DNA of 12,953 nucleotides from Dunaliella salina (GCA_002284615.2 MU070874.1:3422-16374), one strand, 5' to 3'; shown: positions 1-7,521, counted from the first letter of the stretch. Notes: generated by a model not told the origin, from the sequence alone. Numbers and translations are program-made.

Positions 1-248
1 CTGGTGAACGGACGCCCATGCAAACCTGCCCTTCCAGGCACCCACAACTGGCTTGCAAGTCCATAAACTGCCCCACTGACTTCACCATGCAAGGATGTAT
101 TATACATTGTCACTGTCATGGAAGTTTGAATTTGTTTGCTGCATGTTTGCCTTCACACCCCCAGCAACCTATGCCCATGCGCATGTGGCACTGACTCTGA
201 TCCATGCACAGAGACTCCTGCTTTTACCCAATTTCCTTAAAGAGGGTG

Positions 249-451
249 CCAATCGACAGTTCTCAAGCTCAGGAATCCATTGGTATATTTAAATTTTAGA
301 GAAAGTGGCTCAGAAAAATTCTGGAGGGGGGGTCCCAAAAAGTCCAGACCCCCTCGAAGGACCACCCACCATCCACCCTCTCCGATTGGACCCACATGTA
401 TACCAATCGATAGCTCTCGACCTCGGGATTCCGAATATGTAGTTTTTATTC
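249..451. repeat. Diverged direct repeat pair, about 48 bp, spaced 154 bp
   Basis: A segment beginning CCAATCGACAG at 249 recurs as CCAATCGATAG at 403. Similarity runs through CTC-rich sequence to a shared AATCC/ATTCC and then fades in AT-rich sequence. By eye about three quarters of positions match over some 40 bases. The two copies bracket a G-rich/C-rich hairpin. They could be decayed terminal repeats of a small element or an internal duplication; the family is not recognised. Confidence 0.5.
324..355. repeat. G-run/C-run inverted repeat (hairpin)
   Basis: The left arm is GA, seven G, TC (324-334). The right arm is GACCCCCTC (347-355). They are complementary apart from two extra G on the left, with a loop of about 12 bases. 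It lies between the two direct-repeat copies, so it may be the core of the same small element. Confidence 0.5.
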
Positions 452-454
452 GGA

Positions 455-994
455 TTGACACATGACGTCCAAAAGTTATGCAGACTGGTGCCTCCTGGTC
501 AGGCCCAGATTTATAAGGGTTATGGTTGTAAACTCATTGTAAATGGTACCAGCCACAACATTAGGATGATGTGTAAACTATTTCACACTTATAGTATAAG
601 TCCTCGAGGAGTGTACAGGAAAGCAATGACTTACCATCATTGGTGCGGATGGCCTATACGTGAAACAGCGCGCACACCATTTTGTGTCCCAACATATTCA
701 TTTAAAGATCTGGATAAATGAGTCATAAGGAATGTGAGTAGGTTTAGGCATCGTGCCCACTGCTTGAAGGTCAGATCCTGTAAATGGCTGGTTGGTTCAA
801 ACATTTGTGACAAGTGTGGGTATGCTGAAGCCCAGGACGAGAAACACGTTCACTTCTATTGCAATTGCCTGGAGATGTGTGAGCTGCGCAGAAAATACAA
901 GGACTTGTTCATTGATCTTTTCAAACCATTACATACTTTTGCCAGCTTCCAAACACTGACTTCCTTTCTTGGCGAGCTACCACGTTTTGACTGA
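455..994 (+). pseudogene. LINE 3' fragment 1, zinc-finger (zf-RVT-like) end, broken
   Basis: This is the carboxy-terminal part of a non-LTR retrotransposon polyprotein. One frame runs from 455 to a TGA at 719-721; the same reading frame then continues to a stop near 992. Just after the stop comes a basic segment (RFRHRAHCLKVRS) and a clear zinc-binding pattern, CDKCGYAEAQDEKHVHFYC (C-x2-C, H and C; first Cys codon at 806), followed by CELRRKYKDLF. In this family such a finger follows the RT thumb and is thought to bind nucleic acid. The 234 bp fragment 2 homology downstream (near 1560-1765) matches it segment by segment: YHHWCGWP/YHNWVALP, TPFCVPTYSF/TPRYLHLDL, QDEKHV and LRRKY. The RT core is missing here, so this is a truncated dead copy. 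The position before about 600 is less certain. Confidence 0.65.
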
Positions 995-1029
995 TCCTGA
1001 GATCAATACTTTTTTAAATCAAGCCTCGT

Positions 1030-1921
1030 ACAGGTTTTTGCTCTCTCCCTGCTAGCATGTATGTTAGTCAAATTTGGGGTACCAGGTTTATGAGACTAGG
1101 AGATGAGATGACCTGCCCGTTGCAGACTGTGCACCTGTGTTTACTGAAGCGAATTCTCGGAGTGAAAAAAACTACATCAAATAATTTGGAGAATCTATTG
1201 ATTTTGAGCTGTCAGATTTTATCATGCCTCCCTTGCCTGCAGCAACACTACTTTACGAAGGGTACTTGGAGCGGATATTGACATGAATAGTAACTCTAGA
1301 AAGTGCTGGACGTCAGAGTTTATATCTGCTTTTCAGGGATTGAACAGGCGCAACTACTTCACACATTGCGTGTAATCAGGCGAGCCCATTAGGATAAATA
1401 ATTTTGTGGTTTATTTACGGAAAAGGCATAGGAGCGTGTGGCCAACTGAGGATCAGGCTGAACATGGTGCTCATTTGAATAAGTTAACCAAGTACCATAA
1501 CTGGGTAGCGCTTCCCTTCCGGCATAATTCTGCTCTTGGTAAACCTCTCCATACTCCTAGGTATCTACATTTGGATTTGGGTGGGCATATGCAGAGGAAC
1601 ATTGCTTGCTTCCAATTGCACGCCCATAAACTTCGAGTTGAAACTTCTCATTGGCATGGACATGCACCTCAATGTGATTTACGTGTTTCAGAACAATGGC
1701 AGGATGAAAAGCACGTCATCTTTCTCCGCCCTCGCAACTTCCTGTGTTGTCTTAGAAGAAAGTATGCACACCTTTTTAGTGCCTTTCCTGCTCACAGAGT
1801 AGTGTCAAATGATACAGGATCTTTATTGTTTTCTTATGCCTGCTCTCTGGATGTAACTCATTTCATCTTTCTTGTACAGTTTTTTGAAATTTTTATGGTT
1901 TCATTTTTTGATGCTGGCTGA
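1030..1921 (+). pseudogene. LINE 3' fragment 2, RT thumb region to zinc finger, broken
   Basis: A second, longer fragment of the same LINE family as fragment 1. It starts in the post-catalytic RT region with YVSQIWGTRFM and QTVHLCLLKRILGVKKTTSN (about 1057-1190), the usual connection between RT palm and thumb in these LINEs. After frame changes, SRKCWTSEFISAFQGLN is readable near 1298-1345. A third frame from 1406 gives YHNWVALPFRHNS, TPRYLHLDLG, RVETSHWHGHAPQCDL and QWQDEKHVIFL, then LRRKYAHLF. The zinc finger is damaged: the first Cys (codon 1673) and the His remain, but the second and fourth ligands read Arg. At least two frameshifts separate the pieces. It begins inside a domain that lies upstream of everything kept in fragment 1, so the two are separate insertions or a local duplication, not one gene. 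Confidence 0.65.
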
Positions 1922-1994
1922 GATTGTTTCACCAGCAGCCGATCAGCCAGAGTCTTGGGCTGTAGGCCACCCCTTGTAAGCCCTTGTAACCCCT

Positions 1995-2040
1995 TGTTTG
2001 GATGCTCTGTGGTTCCTTCAAAGCCTTGATGAGTGAGATG
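1995..2040 (-). repeat. 45-bp dispersed segment, copy A
   Basis: From TGTTTGGATGCTCTGTGG to GAGTGAGATG this stretch matches 5869-5913 at roughly four fifths of positions, in the same orientation. Similarity ends abruptly after GAGTGAG on the right side in both places, which looks like an element end; read on the minus strand both begin CTCACTC. In both copies the minus-strand translation keeps QGFEG...PN, but I take this as DNA-level similarity rather than a conserved protein. Confidence 0.5.
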
Positions 2041-2244
2041 TTTGCAGTGATGAGCTGAGGCTCGAGCATCAAAGCCTGCAGAAAGTGTGATCAAGCCTCC
2101 CTCACCCTTCTCCCCCCTCAGCAGGGTCACAAGCTTAATTTACCTTGGATTGCAGCTGAAAGCAAAAACAGACCTCACTGACACGATTTGGAGTTATAAA
2201 GGAAAATAAAACTGTGTGAGCAGATCACCTTCTCCCACGAGGAT

Positions 2245-2377
2245 GAAAGAGAAGGAGACACAACGGCTCCAAGGAGCCGTGAGTACCATACACATAAAAG
2301 GTAAGGAGTAGAAAGGTCGAGTGAGGACCTGGGGGTTACTAGAAGCACCCGGCTTTTTAATCTGTGTGTGAGAGGGG
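2245..2377. repeat. Dispersed repeat unit with a perfect 8-bp hairpin
   Basis: The unit starts with GAGAAGGAGACACAACGG and contains a perfect hairpin, ACGGCTCC-aa-GGAGCCGT (2263-2280). The GGAGACA...hairpin arrangement is shared with both halves of 2583-2785. Further on, GAGGACCTGGGGGTTACT and AGAAGCACCCGGCTTTTTAA (about 2311-2360) match 9491-9550 on the far side of the large retrotransposon. The family is unknown; an LTR or LTR-derived repeat is one possibility. Confidence 0.5.
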
Positions 2378-2582
2378 ATTTTTTTGTTAGAGAGAGAGCA
2401 GCAAGATCAAGCACAAGGGAACAGGTGTCAAGTAAGTCGCTGACTCCACTTCAGAATATTCAGTGAGGCCTAAGGCAAGCAAGTTTACAGAGAGACTCAA
2501 CAAAGGGGGAAATGAGCCTTGGAACCAAATGCAGTCTTGAGCCTCTTTAGCCTAATGTGCAAGCTTGAATATGGAGCAACAG

Positions 2583-2790
2583 AAAAACTATGTAGGCAGA
2601 GAAACTCCCCCTATATCAATTCAGGAAAAGGAGACATATTGGTTCAGATGAGCCGCGAGTCGTCTCCACCACAAGAAAAGAAAAGAAAAGAAAACTACAT
2701 AGGCAGAGAAAGTCTCCCTACATCAATTAAGAAAAAGGAGACACATTGGCTCAAAAAAGAGCTGTGTGCCCCCTCCACCACAAGAGTAAA
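2583..2790. repeat. Two-copy tandem repeat, period 107 bp
   Basis: Copy 1 starts AAAAACTATGTAGGCAGAG (2583) and copy 2 AAAACTACATAGGCAGAG (2691). Each runs through CTATATCAATT/CTACATCAATT, AAAAGGAGACA, a short hairpin and CTCCACCACAAGA. The hairpins are GGTTCA-ga-TGAGCC at 2641-2654 and GGCTC-aaaaaa-GAGCT at 2748-2763. Both keep pairing through G-U-type changes relative to 2263-2280. An AGAAA microsatellite lies at the junction of the copies. Confidence 0.65.
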
Positions 2791-2898
2791 GTAAAGTCTA
2801 CGCTGGTACTTACCAGCATGCATTAAGGAAAGACCCAACAGTTAGCACTGGCACTAACAGTGAGCCCCACCAAAGAAGGCTAGCTATGAGCAGCCCAG

Positions 2899-3738
2899 CT
2901 AATGAGGGTCCGGCGTGTCGTCGGCCATCCGTCCGGCTGCGCGCCTCGCTGTCCTGTGCGCAGCCCTCCCTGTAGCCCCCTCCCCCAAACGCCCATTGCT
3001 TATGTTACTGAATTGGATGGCATTTTTGGTGTTGTGAATTTTTGTTGGGGATTTTACAGCGTGATAGTGGAGTTCTCTGGCAGTTTTGTGTGCTTTTTCT
3101 TTGGTTAGGCCAAGTTTGCAGAGGGGATCAATCATGTAGGGATTGAAGATAGTTCCTGCAACTCCAATTAGTATGGTATGTAATGTGACTCTGTTATTGC
3201 GGTGTGTGCCCCGAAGAAATCTTGTGCGTAAGCTTTCAATGGTGTGTTTGTGCTGATTTTGTGCAGTGTGGAGAGTTTGTTCGGGTTTGGTATCAAAACA
3301 AAATTTGAGCTCAATGAGGTGGGTATCTCTGTCTCTGGGATTCATATCCTGCGGGAGATGTGAGGAGTCTCTGTCTTCAAGGGGTAAAACTATAATGCCA
3401 TCAGGGCGACTGAGCTGTGTGTGTGGTGATTGTCTGGATGGAAACAGCCAATGTGGAATGTGTCGATGGACAGTGTTTGGAATTTCCATATCCAGCCTCT
3501 CTGTATTACATGCATCTGTAGAGACCATGTAAGATCCAAAGTCTCCTTTGCTTATTGCTTCACCACAGATGCTGAGTGCTTGATGGTGGCGATTGATATT
3601 CATCCTGTTTTTCTGTGGGTGAGTGCATCTGAGTAGGGTATGGGAGGTACTATCAGGTGTACCACAAAGAGGGCACAGAGAAGGCCCAGGGTAGCAACTG
3701 AAGCGTCTGGCATGTTTGCCATTGTAAAGGGTGTCCGT
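2899..3738 (-). pseudogene. CCHC knuckle plus restriction-like endonuclease (PD-(D/E)XK)
   Basis: This is the carboxy-terminal part, in the same frame as RNase H after the TGA. It has a zinc knuckle CPLCGTPDSTSHTLLRC (C-x2-C-x7-H-x4-C, codons 3675-3625), then NRHHQALSICGEAISKGD, a conserved linker. The nuclease follows: RPDGIIV with Asp (codon 3402-3400) and, 30 residues later, LIELKFCFDT with Glu (3312-3310) and Lys (3306-3304), a PD-...-ELK signature. The tail TLHTILIGVAGTIF...LGLT...HAV is the pattern I recall following this nuclease in green-algal proteins. In RLE-type elements it nicks the target DNA to prime reverse transcription. After about 3000 the sequence turns GC-rich and the last 30 codons (Arg/Ala-rich) may be 3' UTR read in frame. 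Confidence 0.75.
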
Positions 3739-4945
3739 TCAATACTTGAGGACATTGGTTTGTTCTTTGAGAGTCACAGCTTTCATGTGCCAGAAAGCAT
3801 TACTAATTATTGGATTGGCAGTGGGGTGAGCATTGGACATTCTGAGCAGGTTCTGCCAATTTTGGTAGCTATATGTGCTGAGGTTTGCTGTGCCCAATTT
3901 GTGTTTTTCATGCATTACTTGTTTCAGTTTGTTCTGGAGGTTTGAAAGGGGCAAGTATTCTGTGTTAGAGCTATGTGCTGTGACGGATGCAGCAAGCCAA
4001 TAGAGATGGAAGAAAGGAGCGTCTGCTTGGTTGAGTGAGGTGTTAGCTTCATCAGATAGCATAGCTGCTTGATGAGCAAGGGCATCTGCACTTTCATTAC
4101 CAAGTATGCCACAGTGTGATTTTACTTTGTAGAAGTGGACAGGGCCTTCTGAAGCATTAATGCAGGCTATGATTTCTTTGAGCAGTGGTGCATGTAAGTG
4201 TGTGGACATATCAATGGGTTTCAGAAGCTCGTTTTTAATTTTATTAAGTGCCGAAGAACTGTCGGTCGCAATTGAAGTGTGCCCTTGCTGTAGAGCTACC
4301 AGAATTGCAGCGAGTTCTGCTCTGTTAATAGTATATGTGGGACCATGGCCCTTGGGATTTATTGTGCAGGTGACCGTTTCAGAGGAGGACTTGTCTTCCG
4401 GGATGAGAAAGGATGCTCCTGCTTGCTGTGTATTCTTGTTGTTGGACTTTATGACACTGCCATCTGTATATGTTAGTTGTCGCCAGCCTGGGATCTTTGG
4501 TTGCAGGGATTGTAGGTATGGTTGTACGTTAGGCGTGATGGTTCTTTGTTGGCTGCAGGCTTCGAAAATGTTGTGTGTGTCATGATGCAAAAGTGCAAAT
4601 CTCTTCCTCCATGTGCAGGGTGCTTTAAAAGAGAGTGTAGTGCTTTGGTTTTCTGCAATCTGTTGACTGCTTCTGTGGCACCAGTTTCCTACATGGATCT
4701 CTTGTTTTAAATTTTCAAGCAAATTTGGGCTATTATGGAAAAGCTTTTGCTTTCCCTCATTGTTCCAAATGGCAATAAGTTGCATGTGCTTTATATTTTT
4801 TTCAGGAGGAGCAAGAGGAGTGAGGTAGGCTTGGGCTGGCTGGAATGTTAGGCATCCTGAGGGAAATTTGGCTAATCGTGGCATGGGCTGGGTAATATGT
4901 GAACCAGCGCATATATCTCTTTTTGGTCCATCCCATCTGGCTGGG
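3739..4945 (-). pseudogene. RNase H domain of the non-LTR element
   Basis: This part degrades RNA in the RNA-DNA hybrid. In the open frame numbered from 5166, the first 75 or so residues are out-of-frame read-through. The genuine part begins near WDGPKRDICAGSH (78-90), followed by a spacer with HMQLIAIWNNEGKQKLF, and then the RNase HI fold. Catalytic residues are all visible: YTDGSV (Asp235), NRAELAAILVAL (Glu284), IATDSSSALN (Asp302), VKSHCGILGNESADALAH (His351, Asn357, Asp361). The downstream helix region (QNKLKQVMHEKHKLG) leads toward the CCHC knuckle. The frame ends at a lone TGA (3741-3739) after NVLKY, then continues open in the same frame into the next feature. Long open frames on the opposite strand here are shadows. 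Confidence 0.85.
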
Positions 4946-5534
4946 GAGGAGCATGAAGGCGGCCGTTCGGGTAGTTGTGCTAGTGATTGAAGACAGGGCA
5001 TGCATGACAAGGTAGTAGATGAATTCGTCATCATATGGAGGATGGCAAAAGGGGAAGCCTGTGAATTTGGCTCCAAACATATCTGTGTTGGCCCCAAAAA
5101 CTCTGTCTCGAGCAAAAGGGCTCCAGTATGCTTTGAAGTGCATGTCATAATCAAGGGGGATCGCAAGTTTTTCTTGGGTAACTAACGCACAGCGCGTGAG
5201 AGCTGTAAGAATGTTATTTGGTGTGCGCAAAGAATTGGATTCTTTTATCTTTTGATTGTTTTTTCCAAGATGGGAATTGTACCTGTGTAGAAGACCCATA
5301 ATTTCTGTTGTTTCATTTTGAACAGGGGGCTGAACTGAAGTGTGTAGACCAGCTTGTCTGGCCGCACTGTATGCTTGAAGCAAAATTTGAAGACAGTGAG
5401 GGGTGATAATGCCTGCACATTTCCCTTTGGTGTCATAAATGCATGCGGCTTGAGTGGTGAATGCAAGAGGGATTCTTGGTTGTTCATCAGAATCCTTGTT
5501 GGATCCTGGAAGGAATGAAAGGAATGGCTACGCA
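4930..5534 (-). pseudogene. Unassigned domain upstream of RNase H
   Basis: One frame runs from a TAG near 5533-5531 to about 4930 and looks like real protein. Pieces in order are RIPLAFTTQAACIYDTKGKC, AGIITPHCLQILLQAYSAAR, TEIMGLLHRYNSHLG, LDYDMHFKAYWSPFARDRVFG and FPFCHPPYDDEFIYYLVMHA. Around 4930-4945 the frame shifts, and the sequence continues as RWDGPKRDICAGSH in the RNase H frame. It contains several Cys, His and Asp residues but no pattern that I can match confidently. Dualen is reported to encode a cysteine protease, but I cannot show that this is it. The roughly 190-residue length and the fixed place directly before RNase H suggest a functional domain of the polyprotein. Confidence 0.5.
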
Positions 5535-5687
5535 AGCGGGACCAGCCCCCAAGCATCACGGAAGGAGCAACCTTGCTGCGAACAACGTATTGAACCTCCA
5601 AAGGTCCGCCCACCCGGGCTTGAACCCGGGATCACCTCCGTCACTGAAGGCTCCCAAGAGAGGCGCAACTGCTGGACCACGCAGAAT

Positions 5688-5724
5688 CCTCGATCCCCTG
5701 CCTTTCGGGGATCCCTGGTCGAGG
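5688..5724. repeat. Two-part hairpin beside the A box
   Basis: The inner stem is GATCCCC (5692-5698) with GGGGATC (5707-5713) around an 8-base loop. The outer stem is CCTCGA (5688-5693) with TCGAGG (5719-5724). The two stems overlap at GA, so they can extend one another with a small bulge. It lies immediately upstream of the A box on the minus strand and may be a structured 5' part of the SINE-like RNA. Confidence 0.55.
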
Positions 5725-5868
5725 CGTATCCTGGTACCATGAGATCCACGTTTCTCAGCCAAATTTCACATCTATTTGTTGGTATGGTGTCTGTCTGGGG
5801 GTTAGTAGTCTCGAGGTCAAAGCGTGCCTTGTTGCGCATCGTGTGGCCCTGGGTTGTGAGCTAGTGCC

Positions 5869-5913
5869 TGTTTGGAGGCTGTGTGGCTCCCTCAAAACCT
5901 TGACGAGTGAGGT
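5869..5913 (-). repeat. 45-bp dispersed segment, copy B
   Basis: TGTTTGGAGGCTGTGTGG through CCTTGACGAGTGAGG matches 1995-2040 in the same orientation at about four fifths of positions. Here it marks the high-coordinate edge of the SINE-like insertion. On the minus strand both copies begin CTCACTC, suggesting the 5' end of a dispersed element. Confidence 0.5.
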
Positions 5914-6184
5914 TGTCTACAGTGTCGTCAGCAGGTGGTGGGTGTTGTTGTGGAGGAGAAAAGTTGCTTGTTTGAGATTGCTCGAATCTGTGGACATGCT
6001 CCTTGAGAACTGGATGTTCAAGGAGCATAGAAGTCTGTTCCCAAGTGGGCTGCCAGGTGATTTTGACCATTTCTGTTTCTTCTGCTGTCTTGGTACGCTG
6101 TCTTTTTAGAGGATTAGTAAGGTGGGCGTAAGAAGGGCATTCCCAAGTGGACATTTGGTCTGCCTGGATGCGCTGTGATGGGGT
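5914..6184 (-). pseudogene. Linker after the zinc fingers, up to the SINE-like insertion
   Basis: This directly continues the frame of the second zinc finger. It is polar and charged, with STWECPSYAHLTNPLKRQR, EMVKITWQPTWEQTSML and LEHPVLKEHVHRFEQ, then a Pro/Gln-rich end SPPQQHPPPADD. No motif is recognised. Around 5907-5913 it meets sequence shared with the copy at 1995-2040, so element protein probably ends near 5920 and the foreign insertion begins. The in-frame stop at 5863-5861 lies in the inserted DNA. Confidence 0.5.
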
Positions 6185-6564
6185 GCAGAGGTTGTGGTGG
6201 AGTAGGTATTTCCAGTGAAACGTGCGCTGGCATGTGTCACATTGAGGCATGTCAATGAGTTATGTTCTTCATGTTCCATGCTGGTGGGAGTCTTGCAGAT
6301 CTGGCAGGTATCATCTTCTATTTGGCTTCTGGGGAAGGGTTCAAGATGAGCTACTGTGAGGCCTGTTTTGCAAAGGATTGGCAGAGCCCACCTTCAATTA
6401 TCATTGGCTCCCAATAAATGAGGTATTGTGATTGCGAGTGTGCTGGTGAGGTGCTTTTTCTTTTCCTGCTTAGAATTTGCCAGTTAAGGATGGTTTGGAT
6501 TTGAAATTCGTATTTAAAGACGGTGTGTATGGCAGGAGGACCCTGGAACTGTGCATGCCTCTTT
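6185..6564 (-). pseudogene. Zinc-finger pair in the RT-RNase H linker
   Basis: Two cysteine/histidine fingers lie side by side. The first, CQICKTPTSMEHEEHNSLTC (6306-6247), has C-x2-C then His and Cys spaced like a CCHC knuckle. The second, CDTCQRTFHWKYLLHHNLC (6241-6185), has C-x2-C, an aromatic at the usual position, and HH...C, close to a classical C2H2/C2HC finger. They are in different frames, separated by a frameshift at about 6250. Before them, KYEFQIQTILNWQIL (near 6510) and LPILCKTGLTVAHLEPF (near 6380) are linker sequence in two more frames. Similar fingers bind nucleic acid in other non-LTR proteins. Here they would help RNA or target binding by inference only. Confidence 0.6.
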
Positions 6565-7035
6565 TTATGGTCTCAAGTTTTTAGCATTGATGGAGTTTGC
6601 GTGCATTGTGGGTGAACTGACCCCTGTGACTTCAGTGGGGCAAGTAAGGAATCTTGTAGAGTTGCGTTTAAGCTTTTTTGTGGTATGAGTTTCTGGAGTA
6701 CTTTGCATTTGATGAGGGCTTTGCAAAGCTGAACTTGGTCGCTTGTTGCTGTGGCTGTCTTGAGTGGATGGAGCAGGTGGATTTTGTTGAGAGCTCCAGG
6801 ACCAGCCTAAGGGTTCATGCTGGGTGAGTAGGTGTAAAGAGTTGTGATTTATTTGTCTGAGTTCTGGAGCTTTGTTGGGGTCGGCGTCAGTGTTTGTAAA
6901 AGCGTGGTCAATAGTGGATTTGCCGAGATTATTGCAGTTTGCAAGAGACGCAAGCTTGTTGAGAGCGATAGTCTGCATCTTCTTAATGGTGTGATGGTTG
7001 GAATTCAGAGCTTCGGCATTTAAGACATTGTGTGC
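6565..7035 (-). pseudogene. Post-RT linker, second part, low-complexity polar
   Basis: This frame begins after a TGA at 7038-7036 and ends at a TAA at 6567-6565. It starts with NVLNAEALNSNHHTIKKM and TIALNKLASLANCNN, then becomes rich in Ser, Thr, Pro, Gln and Asn (for example SSQQNPPAPSTQDSHSNKRP) with a basic patch KKLKRNSTR. Such composition suggests a disordered linker rather than an enzyme. Unusually for a LINE, it lies between RT and RNase H. No catalytic motif is seen. Confidence 0.5.
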
Positions 7036-7340
7036 TCATGTGGTAAAATAGAGAAGAAATTTGAAATGCCAGCTTCCATGAGAGGATGTACGATGCAATT
7101 GATCAGTCTTGAGAGTTCTTGGGTTTTTGGTGTCCAGAGGATCTTTGCAATAGGTTGAAAAGTGTCAGTGAAGGGAAGTTGGCCTTGATAAGTGAGTTTT
7201 ACTGATGCATTGACGTGGTTGCAGGTTGTATTTAAGCATTTGATTGAAACACTTGGGAGTTTGACATTGGGGCCCTAGCAGACCATTGGCTATGTTTTGT
7301 AAGTGAGCAGTCTGGCAGCATAACAACAGGTCGTCAGAAT
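7020..7340 (-). pseudogene. Post-RT linker, first part
   Basis: After the fold-back the element's protein resumes. The open stretch from 7274 to a TAA at 7022-7020 reads NVKLPSVSIKC, LTYQGQLPFTDTFQPIAKIL and LINCIVHPLMEAGISNFF. This is ordinary globular-looking protein with no motif I can assign. About 20 codons between the fold-back and 7275 are broken by a TAG. The next piece continues in another frame from 7035, so a small indel lies near 7030-7040. It belongs to the element by position and continuity of protein-like sequence. Confidence 0.55.
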
Positions 7341-7521
7341 GTTGTATTTCATTACAGGACCGTTACTAGCTGGGTTACTAGCTGGTTTCTCAGCTAGTAA
7401 CATAGACCGCAACCGTGCAGTAACCACGGGTTTCCTTGTAACCCCGAAGGTTACTGCACGGTTGCGGGCTATGTTACTAGCTGAGAAACCAGCTAGTGAC
7501 GGTCCTGTAATGAAATACAAC
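7341..7521. mobile_element. 181-bp fold-back (MITE-like) element with nested hairpins
   Basis: A near-perfect palindrome. The left arm is 7341-7425 and the right arm 7449-7521, with termini GTTGTATTTCATTACAGG and its complement. The arms differ at two of 73 aligned positions; the left arm has one extra 12-bp tandem copy of GTTACTAGCTGG. Each arm contains its own smaller hairpin, GTTACTAGCTG-6 nt-CAGCTAGTAAC (7374-7401) and its counterpart (7473-7500). The 23-nt centre is itself partly complementary. There is no coding capacity of its own; the open frames on both strands mirror each other because of the palindrome. It interrupts the LINE frame, so it arrived later. A target duplication is unclear: AATGTTG (7338) and AACGTTT (7519) are similar but overlap the terminal repeats. 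It could be a MITE, or a foldback that could yield small RNAs if transcribed. Confidence 0.85.

Larger units (their letters stand above)
1..454. other. Non-coding stretch with no gene recognised
   Basis: No convincing coding region is seen on either strand; the short open frames here lack any protein-like motif. The stretch contains the direct-repeat pair near 249 and 403 and the G-rich hairpin at 325-355, which are listed separately. The rest shows nothing I can name. Confidence 0.6.
1922..2898. other. Non-coding, repeat-derived stretch
   Basis: No coding region is supported. The sequence is purine-rich and made of repeat pieces listed separately: the 45-bp segment shared with 5869-5913, the 2245-2377 unit and the 107-bp tandem duplication. 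A small triple repeat of CCCTTGTAA-like words sits at about 1972-1997, and a pure AGAAA run occurs near 2675-2694. The unit ends with GCATTAAGGAAAG (2820-2832), which recurs at 10933. Confidence 0.6.
5535..5913 (-). mobile_element. Insertion with tRNA-like Pol III promoter (SINE-like)
   Basis: This stretch interrupts the LINE protein. On the minus strand an A box TGGTCCAGCAG (5679-5669) fits TRGYNNARNNG, and a B box GGTTCAAGCCC (5626-5616) fits the GWTCRANNC core, 42 bases apart. The B box sits in a perfect CCCGGG-TTCAAG-CCCGGG stem-loop. This spacing is that of a tRNA-derived RNA polymerase III promoter, as in SINEs. It is not a working tRNA gene: the T loop has six bases instead of seven and no acceptor stem forms. 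Upstream lies a strong hairpin (5688-5724) and, at the outer edge, the 45-bp segment shared with 1995-2040. Whether this is one composite SINE or two insertions is unclear; borders are approximate and no target duplication was found. Confidence 0.5.

Noticed and set aside
4160..4585. 141-codon plus-strand open frame
   Set aside because: Exactly opposite the RNase H domain, whose catalytic motifs are on the minus strand; a shadow.
5606..5690. Functional tRNA gene
   Set aside because: A and B boxes are present but the T loop has six bases and no acceptor stem closes.
5454..5864. Plus-strand 136-codon and overlapping frames
   Set aside because: They cross the LINE/SINE-like junction on the opposite strand and show no motif.
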